From Neobacillus drentensis (lineage in GTDB: Bacteria; Bacillota; Bacilli; Bacillales; Cytobacillaceae): a DNA stretch of 64,000 nucleotides. The notes beneath the pieces were generated by a model. It made no database searches and was not told the DNA's origin. It saw nothing but the letters and a program-made list of their open reading frames with translations. Position 1 is the first letter of the stretch. Every line of letters begins with the position of its first letter. Shown piece after piece: positions 7,671 through 16,503 of this stretch. The DNA lies in the NCBI RefSeq assembly GCF_021560175.1, contig NZ_CP091110.1, forward strand, positions 982,001 to 1,046,000, given 5' to 3'. The translations under genes and the position numbers were made by a program.

Positions 7671-8729
7671 TTGACGAATAAAGTTTTTATGCTAATGACA
7701 TTCATTGGGGTTCCAGTGTCTGTGATTGGGACCATGATGCACTGGTCGAGCATTATATTATTTATCCTGTACTGTTTAACGATTATCGCCTTATCGAGTT
7801 TTATGGGGAGGGCAACGGAGAGCCTTGCCATTGTGGCTGGTCCTCGGATTGGCGGACTGTTGAATGCCACTTTTGGAAATGCGGTTGAGCTGATCATTTC
7901 CATTTTCTCCTTGAAGGCAGGTCTTGTAGGCGTGGTTTTGGCCTCGTTAACCGGTTCAGTACTAGGGAACTTACTGCTTGTTGCGGGGCTCTCCTTTTTT
8001 ATTGGCGGTTTAAAATTCAAGCGTCAGGAATTTAATGTCTATGATGCCAGACATAATTCCGGCTTGTTAATGTTTGCTGTCATGATTGCCTTTGTTATTC
8101 CAGAAGTATTTTCCATTAATATGGATGATTCCAGTACACTAACCTTAAGTATAGGAACATCCGTTATTTTAATTCTGCTTTATTTAGCTGCTCTTTTCTT
8201 TAAGCTGGTTACCCATCGCGGGGTCTATCAATCAGGAGCCCCGAAAGAGGTCCATGACGAAGAGGTTCCCGAATGGGGGAAGGGGAAAGCAATCGCAGTT
8301 CTCCTCATCGCAACCCTTGCCGTCGCTTATATTTCCGAACACCTCGTTCATACGTTTGAATATGTTGGGGACACTTTCGGCTGGTCTGAATTATTTATTG
8401 GGGTCATTATTGTCGCTATCGTCGGAAATGCCGCAGAACATGCCTCTGCCGTTTTGATGGCCTACAAAAATAAGATGGACGTTGCTGTTGAAATTGCGAT
8501 TGGATCTACCTTACAAGTGGCGATGTTTGTCTTGCCAGTGCTAGTTCTAGTTTCACTACTTTTTGAAACGTCGATGCCGCTTATTTTCAGCTGGCAGGAA
8601 TTAATCGCCATGGTTTCGTCAGTCCTATTGATGGTGGTTATTTCGAATGACGGCGAGTCCAACTGGTTTGAAGGATTAACATTACTAGCTGCCTATGTCA
8701 TTATGGGGATTGGATTTTTCTTGTTATAG
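7671..8729 (+). CDS. chaA: Ca2+/H+ antiporter (ChaA/YfkE)
   Basis: A 352-residue CaCA-superfamily exchanger with 11 membrane segments. Both signature alpha repeats are visible: GNAVELIISIFSLKAG and, in the second half, GNAAEHASAVLMAYKNK followed by IAIGSTLQVAMFV. The acidic Glu in each GNAxE repeat is the ion-binding residue of the family. Start is TTG 7671 with GGAGGG six bases upstream. It is divergent from the yfkF-like gene and ends in a strong terminator. In B. subtilis YfkE exports calcium and is used during sporulation and phosphate stress; the same role is inferred. Confidence 0.9.
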   Translation: MTNKVFMLMTFIGVPVSVIGTMMHWSSIILFILYCLTIIALSSFMGRATESLAIVAGPRIGGLLNATFGNAVELIISIFSLKAGLVGVVLASLTGSVLGNLLLVAGLSFFIGGLKFKRQEFNVYDARHNSGLLMFAVMIAFVIPEVFSINMDDSSTLTLSIGTSVILILLYLAALFFKLVTHRGVYQSGAPKEVHDEEVPEWGKGKAIAVLLIATLAVAYISEHLVHTFEYVGDTFGWSELFIGVIIVAIVGNAAEHASAVLMAYKNKMDVAVEIAIGSTLQVAMFVLPVLVLVSLLFETSMPLIFSWQELIAMVSSVLLMVVISNDGESNWFEGLTLLAAYVIMGIGFFLL

Positions 8730-8738
8730 AAATAGAAA

Positions 8739-8775
8739 AGACTCTATGCCAAATGGTATAGAGTCTCCTTTTTAC
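8739..8775 (+). terminator. terminator after chaA
   Basis: Arms AGACTCTATGCC (8739-8750) and GGTATAGAGTCT (8755-8766) with a four-base loop, then CCTTTTT. Confidence 0.85.
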
Positions 8776-9113
8776 AAACTTTTTCAATGTACGGTAAATG
8801 CTCATCCATGTGCTATAATAATTCAGCACTATTTTTTAAGGGTTCTAAATCAATCGTTTTCATTTTGTGGGTACCATCAATCACCAACCTTCATGTTTAG
8901 TGGAAACTAATAGTAAAACACGAGTGTTGAATTTCATATAAGACGGGAATCCCAACCTCCTTAAGCTAAGTAAAAGTAAGTATATCGTAAACCGATTGAT
9001 TACTGCCCTCCTTTTTTTAAGGTTAAGTTTATTATAATTCCTAGTTAAAGTTTTGTAAATAATCAGATTATTACAATTTTGTTACTTCTGTACCAATACT
9101 TAAGGAGCGAGAA
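8776..9113. other. intergenic region, no convincing gene
   Basis: The minus strand carries two ribosome-site-like stretches (AAAGGAGGG near 9010 and AAGGAGG near 8958). Neither leads into an ORF of more than about 18 codons with correct spacing. This may be decayed coding sequence. Nothing else was recognised apart from the AAGGAGCG site of the next gene. Confidence 0.4.
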
Positions 9114-9734
9114 ATGAAATTTACGATACGATTACTATTTTTTATTATTGGGCTAGCAATCATGACCTTTGGTGTATGTATGACCATTAAGGTTGCGGAC
9201 ATTGGGGTGGGGGCATGGGATGCATTGAATGTTGCCCTGACAGAAAAATTGGGGTTATCGGTGGGGAAGTGGGTCATGATTGATGGGGTTATTTTAGTCT
9301 TTGTTAATGCCCTCTTAGTAAAAAGAAGACCAGATATCTTCTCTCTTATGACAATCATTGTGATTGGCTTGTTAGTCGACTTTTGGCTCGATACTGTTTT
9401 CAGTTTGTTTCAAGTTGATGACCTGCCAGTGAAACTGGTCATGCTATTGCTCGGGATTTTGATTATCGGTTTTGGCGCCTCTATCTATTTACAGGCAAAG
9501 TTTCCTCAAAGCCCGATTGATAATTTTATGCTAGCGATTAAGGAGCGGTTTCAAGTTAACTTGATGGCAGCAAAGACCATTGGTGAAATTACTGCATTGA
9601 TTCCGGCTTTTTTCCTACATGGACCTATTTCCTACGGTACTCTTATTATTACGTTTACTGTTGGACCAGCCATTCAACTGTTTTTTCCCTATTTTGAAAA
9701 ATTTATGCAGCATTTGCAAATGAAATATTCATAG
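9114..9734 (+). CDS. YczE/YitT-like membrane protein
   Basis: A 206-residue protein with five to six membrane segments. The N-terminal block (FGVCMTIKVADIGVGAWDAL) and GFGASIYLQAKFPQSPIDNF match the YczE/YyaS/YitT family (COG2364) of uncharacterised membrane proteins. ATG 9114 follows AAGGAGCG. It sits between chaA and yfkD, where B. subtilis has no such gene, so it is an insertion in the conserved block. Its substrate or partner is unknown. Confidence 0.75.
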   Translation: MKFTIRLLFFIIGLAIMTFGVCMTIKVADIGVGAWDALNVALTEKLGLSVGKWVMIDGVILVFVNALLVKRRPDIFSLMTIIVIGLLVDFWLDTVFSLFQVDDLPVKLVMLLLGILIIGFGASIYLQAKFPQSPIDNFMLAIKERFQVNLMAAKTIGEITALIPAFFLHGPISYGTLIITFTVGPAIQLFFPYFEKFMQHLQMKYS

Positions 9735-9835
9735 TATGGCTAAAAAAGTCTTAGAGGGAAATGGATAATATGAGGGAACTCCGAAAAAACTACTAGCAGA
9801 CTGATTAATGTTCTTAGTGAAAGGAGTTCCCACTC

Positions 9836-10645
9836 GTGAAGAAAAATGTTTCTTTACTTATGACATTGCTCTTAATGTTAACCTTTATACCGTCTGCTTT
9901 TGCTCAAAAAGCTCCGGTAAAACAATCTGCAGTAAAATATCAGGTTCCACCATCGGTTCGTAACATTTCAAAAGAAAATACGTATCCGAATTCAACACAG
10001 GACTTGCCATTGCTGCAGCCAAGTGATATGACCAAAAAACTGATTAATTCTTCAAGAGTTAAAATTGAAAACCCTGATCTGATTCGGATGCTTAATGAGT
10101 CAAGCATTAGCAGTTCACCGTTTGCAATTGGGTATAGGGCGATTATTTATCTGGGCCAGTGGCCATTAAACTACGAATCATCGGAAACTTCCCCAAACTG
10201 GGAGTATCAAAAAATTAACACCAACTATTTTGATAATCGTGGCGGCAAAACTCCGTATCAAATCAAGTATGTACAGGAATCGCAAAAGGTTATCAGAGGC
10301 GGTTTAACTTCTAAAATTCCCGATGCAGAAGAAGTTAAAAAGATGATGTTGTTGAAGGCAATGGAAAAGACTCGTCTTCCGCTAGCCTTTGAAACCATTA
10401 TTGGCACAGGGACCAAGAATGACCACATTTACAATATCCCGCCAAATCGCTTGGGTTATTTATATGCTTATGCGCCAGGGGTGAATGAAAAAGGAAAGGT
10501 AACCTACGGGGAAGTCTATTTGATGCTAAAAGGAAGTAAAAAGTTTATTGTGATCAAAAACGTTACATCCCAAGGCATTGGTGCTTGGATTCCTGTCCAG
10601 GATTATGTTTCCTTCGGATTTGCGGCCTCTGAACGGCCAAGATAA
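9836..10645 (+). CDS. yfkD: YfkD-like exported protein
   Basis: A 269-residue protein starting at GTG 9836 with AAAGGAG upstream. A signal peptide is clear (MKKNVSLLMTLLLMLTF..., cleavage after SAFA, about residue 23). The mature part contains SVRNISKENTYPNSTQDLP and GTGTKNDHIYNIPPNRLGYL, typical of the YfkD family (general stress protein in B. subtilis, function unknown). It is secreted or retained at the cell surface and lies next to chaA as in B. subtilis. Confidence 0.85.
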   Translation: MKKNVSLLMTLLLMLTFIPSAFAQKAPVKQSAVKYQVPPSVRNISKENTYPNSTQDLPLLQPSDMTKKLINSSRVKIENPDLIRMLNESSISSSPFAIGYRAIIYLGQWPLNYESSETSPNWEYQKINTNYFDNRGGKTPYQIKYVQESQKVIRGGLTSKIPDAEEVKKMMLLKAMEKTRLPLAFETIIGTGTKNDHIYNIPPNRLGYLYAYAPGVNEKGKVTYGEVYLMLKGSKKFIVIKNVTSQGIGAWIPVQDYVSFGFAASERPR

Positions 10646-10657
10646 TCGTGTGGATTT

Positions 10658-10693
10658 TTTAGGGCTCCTCAAACCGAGGGGTTCTTTTTTTAG
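10658..10693 (+). terminator. weak terminator after yfkD
   Basis: GGCTCCTC pairs with GAGGGGTT (several G-T pairs), then CTTTTTTT. The stem is imperfect but the T-run is good. Confidence 0.55.
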
Positions 10694-10776
10694 GGAAAAG
10701 GGTAAAATATGATTAATCCATTGCCAAAGTTGTTATATTTCGATAGGATGGAACGGTAATGAAAGGAGTGGATCAT

Positions 10777-10974
10777 TTGGGCAGCCCAATTCAGAATAAA
10801 AATACACAAGTGGATTTCCTAAAACACCGTTTAAACATGTTCATCGATGTACTTGATGCGATTGATCCGGAAGAAACGGATTTAGAGGATATTGATCGTT
10901 TAATCTCGATGCTCGATGAGATGGAGTCTAAGTGCCGTGAATTTACTAATCGTGATGTGAGTGAGTCTGTTTAA
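10777..10974 (+). CDS. SE1561-type small helical protein
   Basis: A 65-residue protein starting at TTG 10777, seven bases after AAAGGAG. The in-frame ATG at 10759 lies upstream of that ribosome site and is unlikely. The sequence is acidic and helical (FLKHRLNMFIDVLDAIDPEE, then TDLEDIDRLISMLDEMESKC). I believe it belongs to the small SE1561 family of Bacillales proteins, which has no known function. The stop codon lies in the loop of its own terminator. Confidence 0.7.
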   Translation: MGSPIQNKNTQVDFLKHRLNMFIDVLDAIDPEETDLEDIDRLISMLDEMESKCREFTNRDVSESV

Positions 10975-10990
10975 GAACAGGCTCTTTTTT
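10963..10990 (+). terminator. terminator overlapping the stop codon of the SE1561-type gene
   Basis: GAGTCTGTT (10963-10971) pairs with AACAGGCTC (10976-10984). The TAA stop sits in the loop and six T follow. Confidence 0.85.
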
Positions 10991-11103
10991 ACTGGGGAAA
11001 TTTCCTTTAATTCTAATGGTTATAGGAGTATAATGTAAGCGTGTAAATAGTTGTAAAATTAAAAATAGATAAAATTGCAGACAAGGGGAAAGGGGTACTC
11101 GAA

Positions 11104-12648
11104 TTGAATATCGAAAAATTTCAAGAAAGCATGTACGAGCTAATTGTTGAAACATCAACGAAACTCCCGAAAGACGTTCGCCGTGCTGTGTTAGCGGCAA
11201 AGCAAAAAGAAAATGCAGGAACAAGTGCCGCAATGAGTCTTGCAACGATTACCAACAATATTAAAATGGCTGACGATCAAGTTTCACCAATTTGTCAGGA
11301 TACTGGTCTGCCCACTTTTAAAATTAAAACGCCAGTGGGTGTTAACCAATTAGAAATCAAAGAAGCGATTAGAAATGCCATTGTCCTCGCTACAAATCAA
11401 GGAAAACTGCGACCGAACTCCGTTGATTCCTTAACTGGTAAAAACAGCGGTGATAACCTGGGTGCCGGGGTACCGGTTATTAAATTTGATCAATGGGAAA
11501 AGGACTATATTGATGTCCGATTAATTTTAAAAGGCGGCGGCTGTGAGAACAAAAACATTCAATACAGCCTGCCATGTGAATTAGAAGGGCTCGGACGCGC
11601 TGGCCGCGACCTTGATGGCATCCGTAAATGTATCATGCATTCTGTTTACCAGGCACAGGGCCAAGGCTGCAGCGCCGGGTTTATCGGGGTAGGTATCGGC
11701 GGTGACCGTTCATCAGGTTATGATTTAGCAAAAGAGCAATTATTCCGTTCGGTTGAAGATGTGAATCCAAATGAGGATCTTCGCAAACTAGAAGAGTATG
11801 TAATGGAAAATGCCAATAAGTTAGGAATTGGAACAATGGGCTTTGGCGGCGAAGCAACTCTTTTAGGTTGTAAAATCGGCGTCATGAACCGGATTCCAGC
11901 TAGCTTTTACGTTTCAGTTGCCTATAACTGCTGGGCATTCCGCCGCTTAGGTGTGAGTATCGATGCTTCGACAGGTGAGATTAATGAGTGGGCTTATCAG
12001 GATGGTGAGTTTATCGATTTCGCTGAAACGGAAGCTGAAAAGGAAACAGCTGCTGCGTTGTCGTCTGATGTGATTACGTTAGAGGCACCTATAACAGAAG
12101 AAAAGATTCGCTCGTTGAAAGTTGGCGATGTTGTTCAAATTAATGGTTTAATGTACACCGGTCGTGATGCGATTCATAAGTATTTAAGTGATCATGATGC
12201 ACCGGTTGATTTGAATGGACAGGTTATCTATCATTGCGGTCCAGTTATGTTGAAGGACGAGGATGGCCAGTGGCATGTGAAGGCTGCCGGTCCGACAACT
12301 AGTATTCGTGAGGAACCTTATCAAGGTGATATTATGAAGAAGTTTGGTATCCGTGCCGTGATTGGTAAGGGCGGAATGGGACCAAAAACATTGGCAGCCT
12401 TGCACGACCATGGCGGTGTGTATTTGAACGCAATTGGCGGCGCTGCTCAGTATTATGCGGACTGTATTAAAGGCGTTGAAGGCGTTGATTTGATGCAGTT
12501 TGGTATTCCTGAAGCCATGTGGCACCTTCGTGTTGAGGGCTTCACGGCCGTTGTCACGATGGACTCACACGGAAACAGCCTGCATGCGGATGTAGATAAG
12601 TCTTCTTTGGAAAAGTTAGCTCAGTTTAAGGAGCCGGTTTTTAAATAA
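11104..12648 (+). CDS. fumA: fumarate hydratase, class I (iron-sulfur)
   Basis: A 514-residue class I fumarase, which interconverts fumarate and malate in the TCA cycle using a [4Fe-4S] cluster. The N-terminal alpha domain has SPICQDTGLPTFKIK with the first cluster Cys, and GGGCENKN with another. The C-terminal beta domain (from about residue 330, ALSSDVITLEAPITEEKIRS) has IYHCGPV and GKGGMG. Both halves are fused, as usual for this type. Start is TTG 11104 with AGGGG eight bases upstream. It is monocistronic. Class II FumC (citG) would be expected elsewhere in the genome. Confidence 0.92.
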   Translation: MNIEKFQESMYELIVETSTKLPKDVRRAVLAAKQKENAGTSAAMSLATITNNIKMADDQVSPICQDTGLPTFKIKTPVGVNQLEIKEAIRNAIVLATNQGKLRPNSVDSLTGKNSGDNLGAGVPVIKFDQWEKDYIDVRLILKGGGCENKNIQYSLPCELEGLGRAGRDLDGIRKCIMHSVYQAQGQGCSAGFIGVGIGGDRSSGYDLAKEQLFRSVEDVNPNEDLRKLEEYVMENANKLGIGTMGFGGEATLLGCKIGVMNRIPASFYVSVAYNCWAFRRLGVSIDASTGEINEWAYQDGEFIDFAETEAEKETAAALSSDVITLEAPITEEKIRSLKVGDVVQINGLMYTGRDAIHKYLSDHDAPVDLNGQVIYHCGPVMLKDEDGQWHVKAAGPTTSIREEPYQGDIMKKFGIRAVIGKGGMGPKTLAALHDHGGVYLNAIGGAAQYYADCIKGVEGVDLMQFGIPEAMWHLRVEGFTAVVTMDSHGNSLHADVDKSSLEKLAQFKEPVFK

Positions 12649-12656
12649 GAGAGGGT

Positions 12657-12693
12657 TGGGGATAGGCGTGAGAGTGGCGCCTGTCCTCTTTTT
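12657..12693 (+). terminator. terminator after fumarase
   Basis: GGATAGGCG pairs with CGCCTGTCC (one G-T pair) and is followed by a T-run at 12687-12693. Confidence 0.8.
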
Positions 12694-12721
12694 ATTGAAG
12701 GAAGTTGGTAAAAAAATACAA

Positions 12722-12912
12722 TTTTTGTTGAATTAACTTTGGATTTTGTAGAATTTCTCTGGTTTTTTGTAGAATTAAGGTCATTATATTTTTAAATGGT
12801 AATTAATTTCCGGATTTTGTAGAATTGAAGCCTTGATTTGTAGAATAAATTAAATAATTGTAGAATTCCTCCACTGTTTTGTAGAAATCAGCATCAACTT
12901 TGTAGAATTCCT
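12722..12912 (+). repeat. phased array of TTTTGTAGAATT repeats (21-bp period)
   Basis: Seven clear copies of (T)TTTGTAGAAtt have the central G at 12748, 12769, 12819, 12840, 12860, 12881 and 12902. A degenerate copy lies at 12727 (TTTTTGTTGAATT). Most spacings are exactly 20-21 bp. The one gap (12769 to 12819) holds a very degenerate unit near 12799. Only the 11-12 bp core is conserved; the 9-10 bp between cores vary. All copies face the same way. The array lies between the fumarase terminator and the NERD gene. It is not a CRISPR (unit and spacer too short). Read on the minus strand, part of it gives a repeated Phe-Tyr-Lys heptad, but stops and shifts break the frame. Confidence 0.85.
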
Positions 12913-13022
12913 ATAACAAGATGCCCTATTTTATTAAATTCATAAAAAGTTCATGTAATTATTAAAGGATAATTCCTCAAATAAAACGAAAATATTCTTC
13001 ATTATGAAAGGAGGCATGAATT

Positions 13023-13979
13023 TTGTTTGTTAAAAACTTAAAAGTACCAATTATTTTGCAAAAAGCGGAAGCTCTTGAGAAAAGAATTCCCCCAAATCAT
13101 CCTAGAATTTCCGATTTAAAATCTTTTATCAAAAATTTACGATCAGGATATAATGGCGAAAGGAAAATAAATTATTATTTAAACCAAATACCGCCGCAAA
13201 GGTTCTATATTTTCCACGATCTTCGTCTACAATATGGTGAGAATGCCTACTTCCAAATTGATGCCCTGCTTCTCTGCTCGAGAGGAATATTTATGTTAGA
13301 TGGTAAAAATCACTCAGGAAAACTAACTATAGAACCGAATCAAATGATCCAAGATTATGATGGAAAAAGAGTTATTTATGAAAATCCTATTTCCCAGGCC
13401 AACCGTCATAATCTATTGTTAAATTATTTTTTAGAAAAAAATAAGATACCAGCTGTCCCAATAGAATCCCTTGTGGTGATTTGCAGATCCTCAACTGAAC
13501 TAGTTATTAGTCCTGGATATACAGAAGCTGCAAAGAAAGTCTGCCGGTTAAGTGACTTACTAAAAAAATTAGACGGACTATATCACCGTTATAATCGAGA
13601 GCTACTAGATAACAAAACCTTGGAAAAAATAAAAAAACTGCTTCTAAAGAAACATACCCCATTATATACAGACCTCTATGAAAAATTTGAAATTTCAAAA
13701 ACTGAAGTAGTTACCGGCGTCCAATGCCCCAAGTGTCTTTCTTTTTCAATGGATTATCATAGGAAGATTTGGCAGTGTCCTACCTGCAAATTTGTTTCCC
13801 AAGATGCCTATCTGAATGCAGTAAGAGATTACTTTTTGTTAGGAAATTCCTCGTTTACAAACATGGAATTACGGTCATTCCTTCACGTTCCATCTTCACG
13901 GGCTACCACCTATACCATATCATTATTAAATTTCCCTTATACAGGTTCAACCAAGGGCCGCTCCTACCACCCCCCCTAA
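13023..13979 (+). CDS. NERD-domain protein with C-terminal zinc ribbon
   Basis: A 318-residue protein starting at TTG 13023, eight bases after AAAGGAGG. Residues about 38-150 form a NERD (nuclease-related) domain: GYNGERKINYYLNQI, YIFHDLRL, YFQIDALLL and GIFMLDGKNHSGKLTI give the Glu, Asp and Glu/Asp-x-Lys-like core of this nuclease fold. A CxxC...CxxC zinc ribbon follows (VQCPKC and WQCPTC, about 237-258), then a short helical tail. NERD proteins are common in Bacillaceae; DNA processing is suspected but not shown. It stands alone, directly after the phased repeat array. Confidence 0.8.
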   Translation: MFVKNLKVPIILQKAEALEKRIPPNHPRISDLKSFIKNLRSGYNGERKINYYLNQIPPQRFYIFHDLRLQYGENAYFQIDALLLCSRGIFMLDGKNHSGKLTIEPNQMIQDYDGKRVIYENPISQANRHNLLLNYFLEKNKIPAVPIESLVVICRSSTELVISPGYTEAAKKVCRLSDLLKKLDGLYHRYNRELLDNKTLEKIKKLLLKKHTPLYTDLYEKFEISKTEVVTGVQCPKCLSFSMDYHRKIWQCPTCKFVSQDAYLNAVRDYFLLGNSSFTNMELRSFLHVPSSRATTYTISLLNFPYTGSTKGRSYHPP

Positions 13980-14058
13980 AGATTTCCTATAAATACTAAT
14001 CATCCTTTTCCCTTTAATAACAAACACTAAAATGAACAAAATAATAGGGGGAACATGG

Positions 14059-14826
14059 ATGAAACGCTTAATCACCTTTCTTGCCATCATGTGCTTAATA
14101 ATCCCGACAAGTACCTATGCGGCGGTATCCAACCAGCCGATTAACTGGGGGTTTAAAAAAGCCCAAAACGAGATTCCGCCGGAAGCGGGTGCTCAGTATG
14201 ATCAACTCTTAGCCAAATACGGGGCTTTTTATAAAGGCGACCCTAACTCAAAAATCTTATATGTTACCTTTGACAGCGGCTATGAAAATGGCTACACTCC
14301 GAAAATTCTTAAAGTCTTGAAAAAAGAAAAAGTCCCAGCAACCTTTTTTGTGACAGGCCACTTTCTAAACTCACAGCCTGAGCTTGCCAAGCAGATGGTA
14401 AAAGAAGGACATATCATCGGCAATCATTCCTGGAGCCATCCAGACTTTACGGCTGTTGGTGATGCAAAAATTCGGGAAGAGCTAAAAAAAGTAAAGGTTA
14501 AAACACAAGAAGTAACCGGGCAAAAAGGAATGAAGTATCTTCGCCCGCCTCGGGGTGTATTTAGTGAAAGAACCATGAAAATTGCCAAAGAAGAGGGCTA
14601 CACACATGTCTTTTGGTCACTTGCTTTCGTGGACTGGAATATTAATCAGCAAAAAGGCTGGCAATATTCCTACAATAATATCATGAGGCAAGTTCATCCA
14701 GGCTGTGTCCTCCTGCTTCATTCGGTTTCAAAAGATAATGCGGATGCATTAGAACAAGCGATTAAAGATTTGAAAAAGAGGGGCTATAAATTTAAAAGCC
14801 TTGATGATTTTCCTAAACCGAAATAA
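14059..14826 (+). CDS. pdaA: polysaccharide deacetylase PdaA-type (cortex muramic-lactam synthesis)
   Basis: A 255-residue exported CE4 deacetylase. ATG 14059 lies seven bases after AGGGGG; the ATG at 14032 precedes that site. The signal peptide MKRLITFLAIMCLIIPTSTY is cleaved near residue 22. CE4 motifs are clear: VTFDSGYENG (motif 1, with the Asp-to-Ser change typical of PdaA), GNHSWSHPD (metal His pair), LRPPRGVFS, and a C-terminal LLLHSVS. In B. subtilis PdaA makes muramic delta-lactam in the spore cortex and is needed for germination. Near-full identity of layout supports the call and marks the organism as a spore former. Confidence 0.9.
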   Translation: MKRLITFLAIMCLIIPTSTYAAVSNQPINWGFKKAQNEIPPEAGAQYDQLLAKYGAFYKGDPNSKILYVTFDSGYENGYTPKILKVLKKEKVPATFFVTGHFLNSQPELAKQMVKEGHIIGNHSWSHPDFTAVGDAKIREELKKVKVKTQEVTGQKGMKYLRPPRGVFSERTMKIAKEEGYTHVFWSLAFVDWNINQQKGWQYSYNNIMRQVHPGCVLLLHSVSKDNADALEQAIKDLKKRGYKFKSLDDFPKPK

Positions 14827-14827
14827 A

Positions 14828-14870
14828 TGCAAAAAGCTGAATTCAACCTGAATTCGGCTTTTTGCATTTT
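14828..14870 (+). terminator. terminator after pdaA
   Basis: Seventeen-base arms (TGCAAAAAGCTGAATTC and GAATTCGGCTTTTTGCA) with a five-base loop, then TTTT. Confidence 0.85.
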
Positions 14871-14911
14871 CTACTTTTTAAAAAGTCTTTTACTATAATA
14901 AAACTATTTTG

Positions 14912-14940
14912 TTGACATAATAGAATTTCTGGATTAATGT
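14912..14940 (+). promoter_or_regulatory. sigma-A promoter of the cystine-type ABC operon
   Basis: TTGACA (14912-14917), a 17-base spacer and TAATGT (14935-14940). It lies 42 bases before the binding-protein start. Confidence 0.6.
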
Positions 14941-14981
14941 AAAAAAATAAACAATACCGATAAGAATATGGGGGATTAATT

Positions 14982-15788
14982 GTGAGAAAATATTTACTAT
15001 CTATTGTAAGCATACTTTTATTGTTTGCACTAGCTGCATGTAACAATACAGAGAAAAAGAATGATTCAGCATCAACTGCTAATAAATCACTTTATGATCA
15101 AATTAAAGCGAAAGGTGAGATAACAATAGGTACTGAAGGTACTTATGCTCCATTTACCTTTCATGATAATAACGATAAATTAACCGGTTTTGATATTGAA
15201 GTTGCGACAGAAGTATTTAAGCGTCTAAACATTAAGCCAAAATTTATTGAAACAAAATGGGACGGAATGATTGCCGGCCTTGATGCGAAACGTTATGATA
15301 TGGTTGCAAACGAAGTGGCGGTTCGCCCTGAGCGCCTTGAAAAATACGATATGTCCGATCCTTATATCGCTTCAAAAGCAGTATTGGTTGTAGGATCAGA
15401 AAATAATACGATTAAATCGCTTGATGATTTAAAAGGTAAAAAAGTTGGACAGTCATTAGATAGCAATTACCGGGTCATTGCTGAAAAACATGGGGCAACT
15501 AATACAGTGGTTGACGGTTTTAACCAAGCAATTGATTTAATTACTTCTAAACGAATTGATGGAACCATTAATGATAGTCTTTCTTATTTAGATCTAAAGA
15601 AACAACGTCCTGATTTACCGATTAAGGTTGTTTATACAGAACCAAACGCTACAAAAAATGCTTTCTTATTCCGTAAAGACAACCCTGAATTAGTTAAGGC
15701 TGTAAATAAAGCATTAGCAGATATGAAAAAAGACGGAACCTACTTGAAAATTTCCAAGAAATACTTTGGAGAAGATGTTTCTAAGTAA
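14982..15788 (+). CDS. tcyA: amino-acid ABC transporter lipoprotein (TcyA-like, cystine)
   Basis: A 268-residue extracellular solute-binding protein. The lipobox LAAC anchors it at Cys20 after a hydrophobic signal. The body contains ITIGTEGTYAPFTFHD, LTGFDIEVATEVFKRL and VAVRPERLEKYDMSDPY, close to B. subtilis TcyA (also 268 residues, same C-terminal GEDVSK). Start is GTG 14982 after GGGGG. It is first in a three-gene operon with permease and ATPase. L-cystine is the likely ligand, but other polar amino acids cannot be ruled out from sequence. Confidence 0.82.
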   Translation: MRKYLLSIVSILLLFALAACNNTEKKNDSASTANKSLYDQIKAKGEITIGTEGTYAPFTFHDNNDKLTGFDIEVATEVFKRLNIKPKFIETKWDGMIAGLDAKRYDMVANEVAVRPERLEKYDMSDPYIASKAVLVVGSENNTIKSLDDLKGKKVGQSLDSNYRVIAEKHGATNTVVDGFNQAIDLITSKRIDGTINDSLSYLDLKKQRPDLPIKVVYTEPNATKNAFLFRKDNPELVKAVNKALADMKKDGTYLKISKKYFGEDVSK

Positions 15789-15802
15789 AGGATTGATTCA
15801 AA

Positions 15803-16486
15803 TTGATGGCAGATGATCGTTTACATCGGATAATGGGAATCCTAAGTGATTCCTTTTTTCCACTTTTAAAAGCGGGATTGTATTTTACAATCCCTTTAAC
15901 ATTGATTTCTTTTGCATTAGGGATTATTCTTGCTTTCTTGACCGCTTTAGCACGCTTGTCGAGTATAAAGCAATTGAATGCAATTGCGAGATTTTATTTG
16001 TGGATTTTTCGCGGCACACCATTATTAGTGCAGCTTTTTATCCTCTTTTATGGATTGCCAAGCATGGGAATCACGTTAAATCCATTTCCGGCAGCCGTCA
16101 TCGGTTTTACCCTAAATGTTGGTGCGTATAGCTCTGAAATTATTCGTGCCGCCATCCAATCCATCCCAAAAGGACAATGGGAGGCTGCCTTTTCAATTGG
16201 AATGACAAAGTCGAAGGCGATGCGGAGAATTATCCTGCCGCAAGCAGTAAGAGTATCCCTGCCGCCGCTTGGGAATTCCTTTATCAGTCTTGTAAAAGAT
16301 ACCTCCCTAGCAGCGACGATAACGGTTACAGAAATGTTTCAAAAAGGTCAACAAATTGCTTCAGTTACTTATGAACCCCTATGGTTATATATTGAAGTGG
16401 CATTTATTTATTTGATTTTTTGTACCTTCCTATCTAATCTGCAATCGAAGCTTGAGCGGCGCTATGAAAAAGGCGTTGCTAGATAA
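15803..16486 (+). CDS. tcyB: amino-acid ABC transporter permease (TcyB-like)
   Basis: A 227-residue membrane protein with about five helices. The EAA loop [20 protein letters not shown] (docking site for the ATPase) and [19 protein letters not shown] are diagnostic of the HisM/GlnP type. The start is either TTG 15803 or the next codon ATG 15806; spacing to AAAGG slightly favours the first. It follows tcyA by 14 bases. Its stop TAA overlaps an ATG (16486), but the ATPase really starts at 16504. Confidence 0.85.
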   Translation: MMADDRLHRIMGILSDSFFPLLKAGLYFTIPLTLISFALGIILAFLTALARLSSIKQLNAIARFYLWIFRGTPLLVQLFILFYGLPSMGITLNPFPAAVIGFTLNVGAYSSEIIRAAIQSIPKGQWEAAFSIGMTKSKAMRRIILPQAVRVSLPPLGNSFISLVKDTSLAATITVTEMFQKGQQIASVTYEPLWLYIEVAFIYLIFCTFLSNLQSKLERRYEKGVAR

Positions 16487-16503
16487 TGGAGGGAGGGAAA
16501 TAT

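Noticed and set aside
8930-9030. Two minus-strand AAGGAGG stretches as starts of small genes
   Set aside because: Neither is followed by a correctly spaced start with more than about 18 codons.
12722-12912. Repeat array considered as a CRISPR
   Set aside because: Conserved cores are only 11-12 bp and the gaps 9-10 bp, the cores vary, and no cas genes are near. CRISPR repeats are 23 bp or longer with 25-40 bp spacers.
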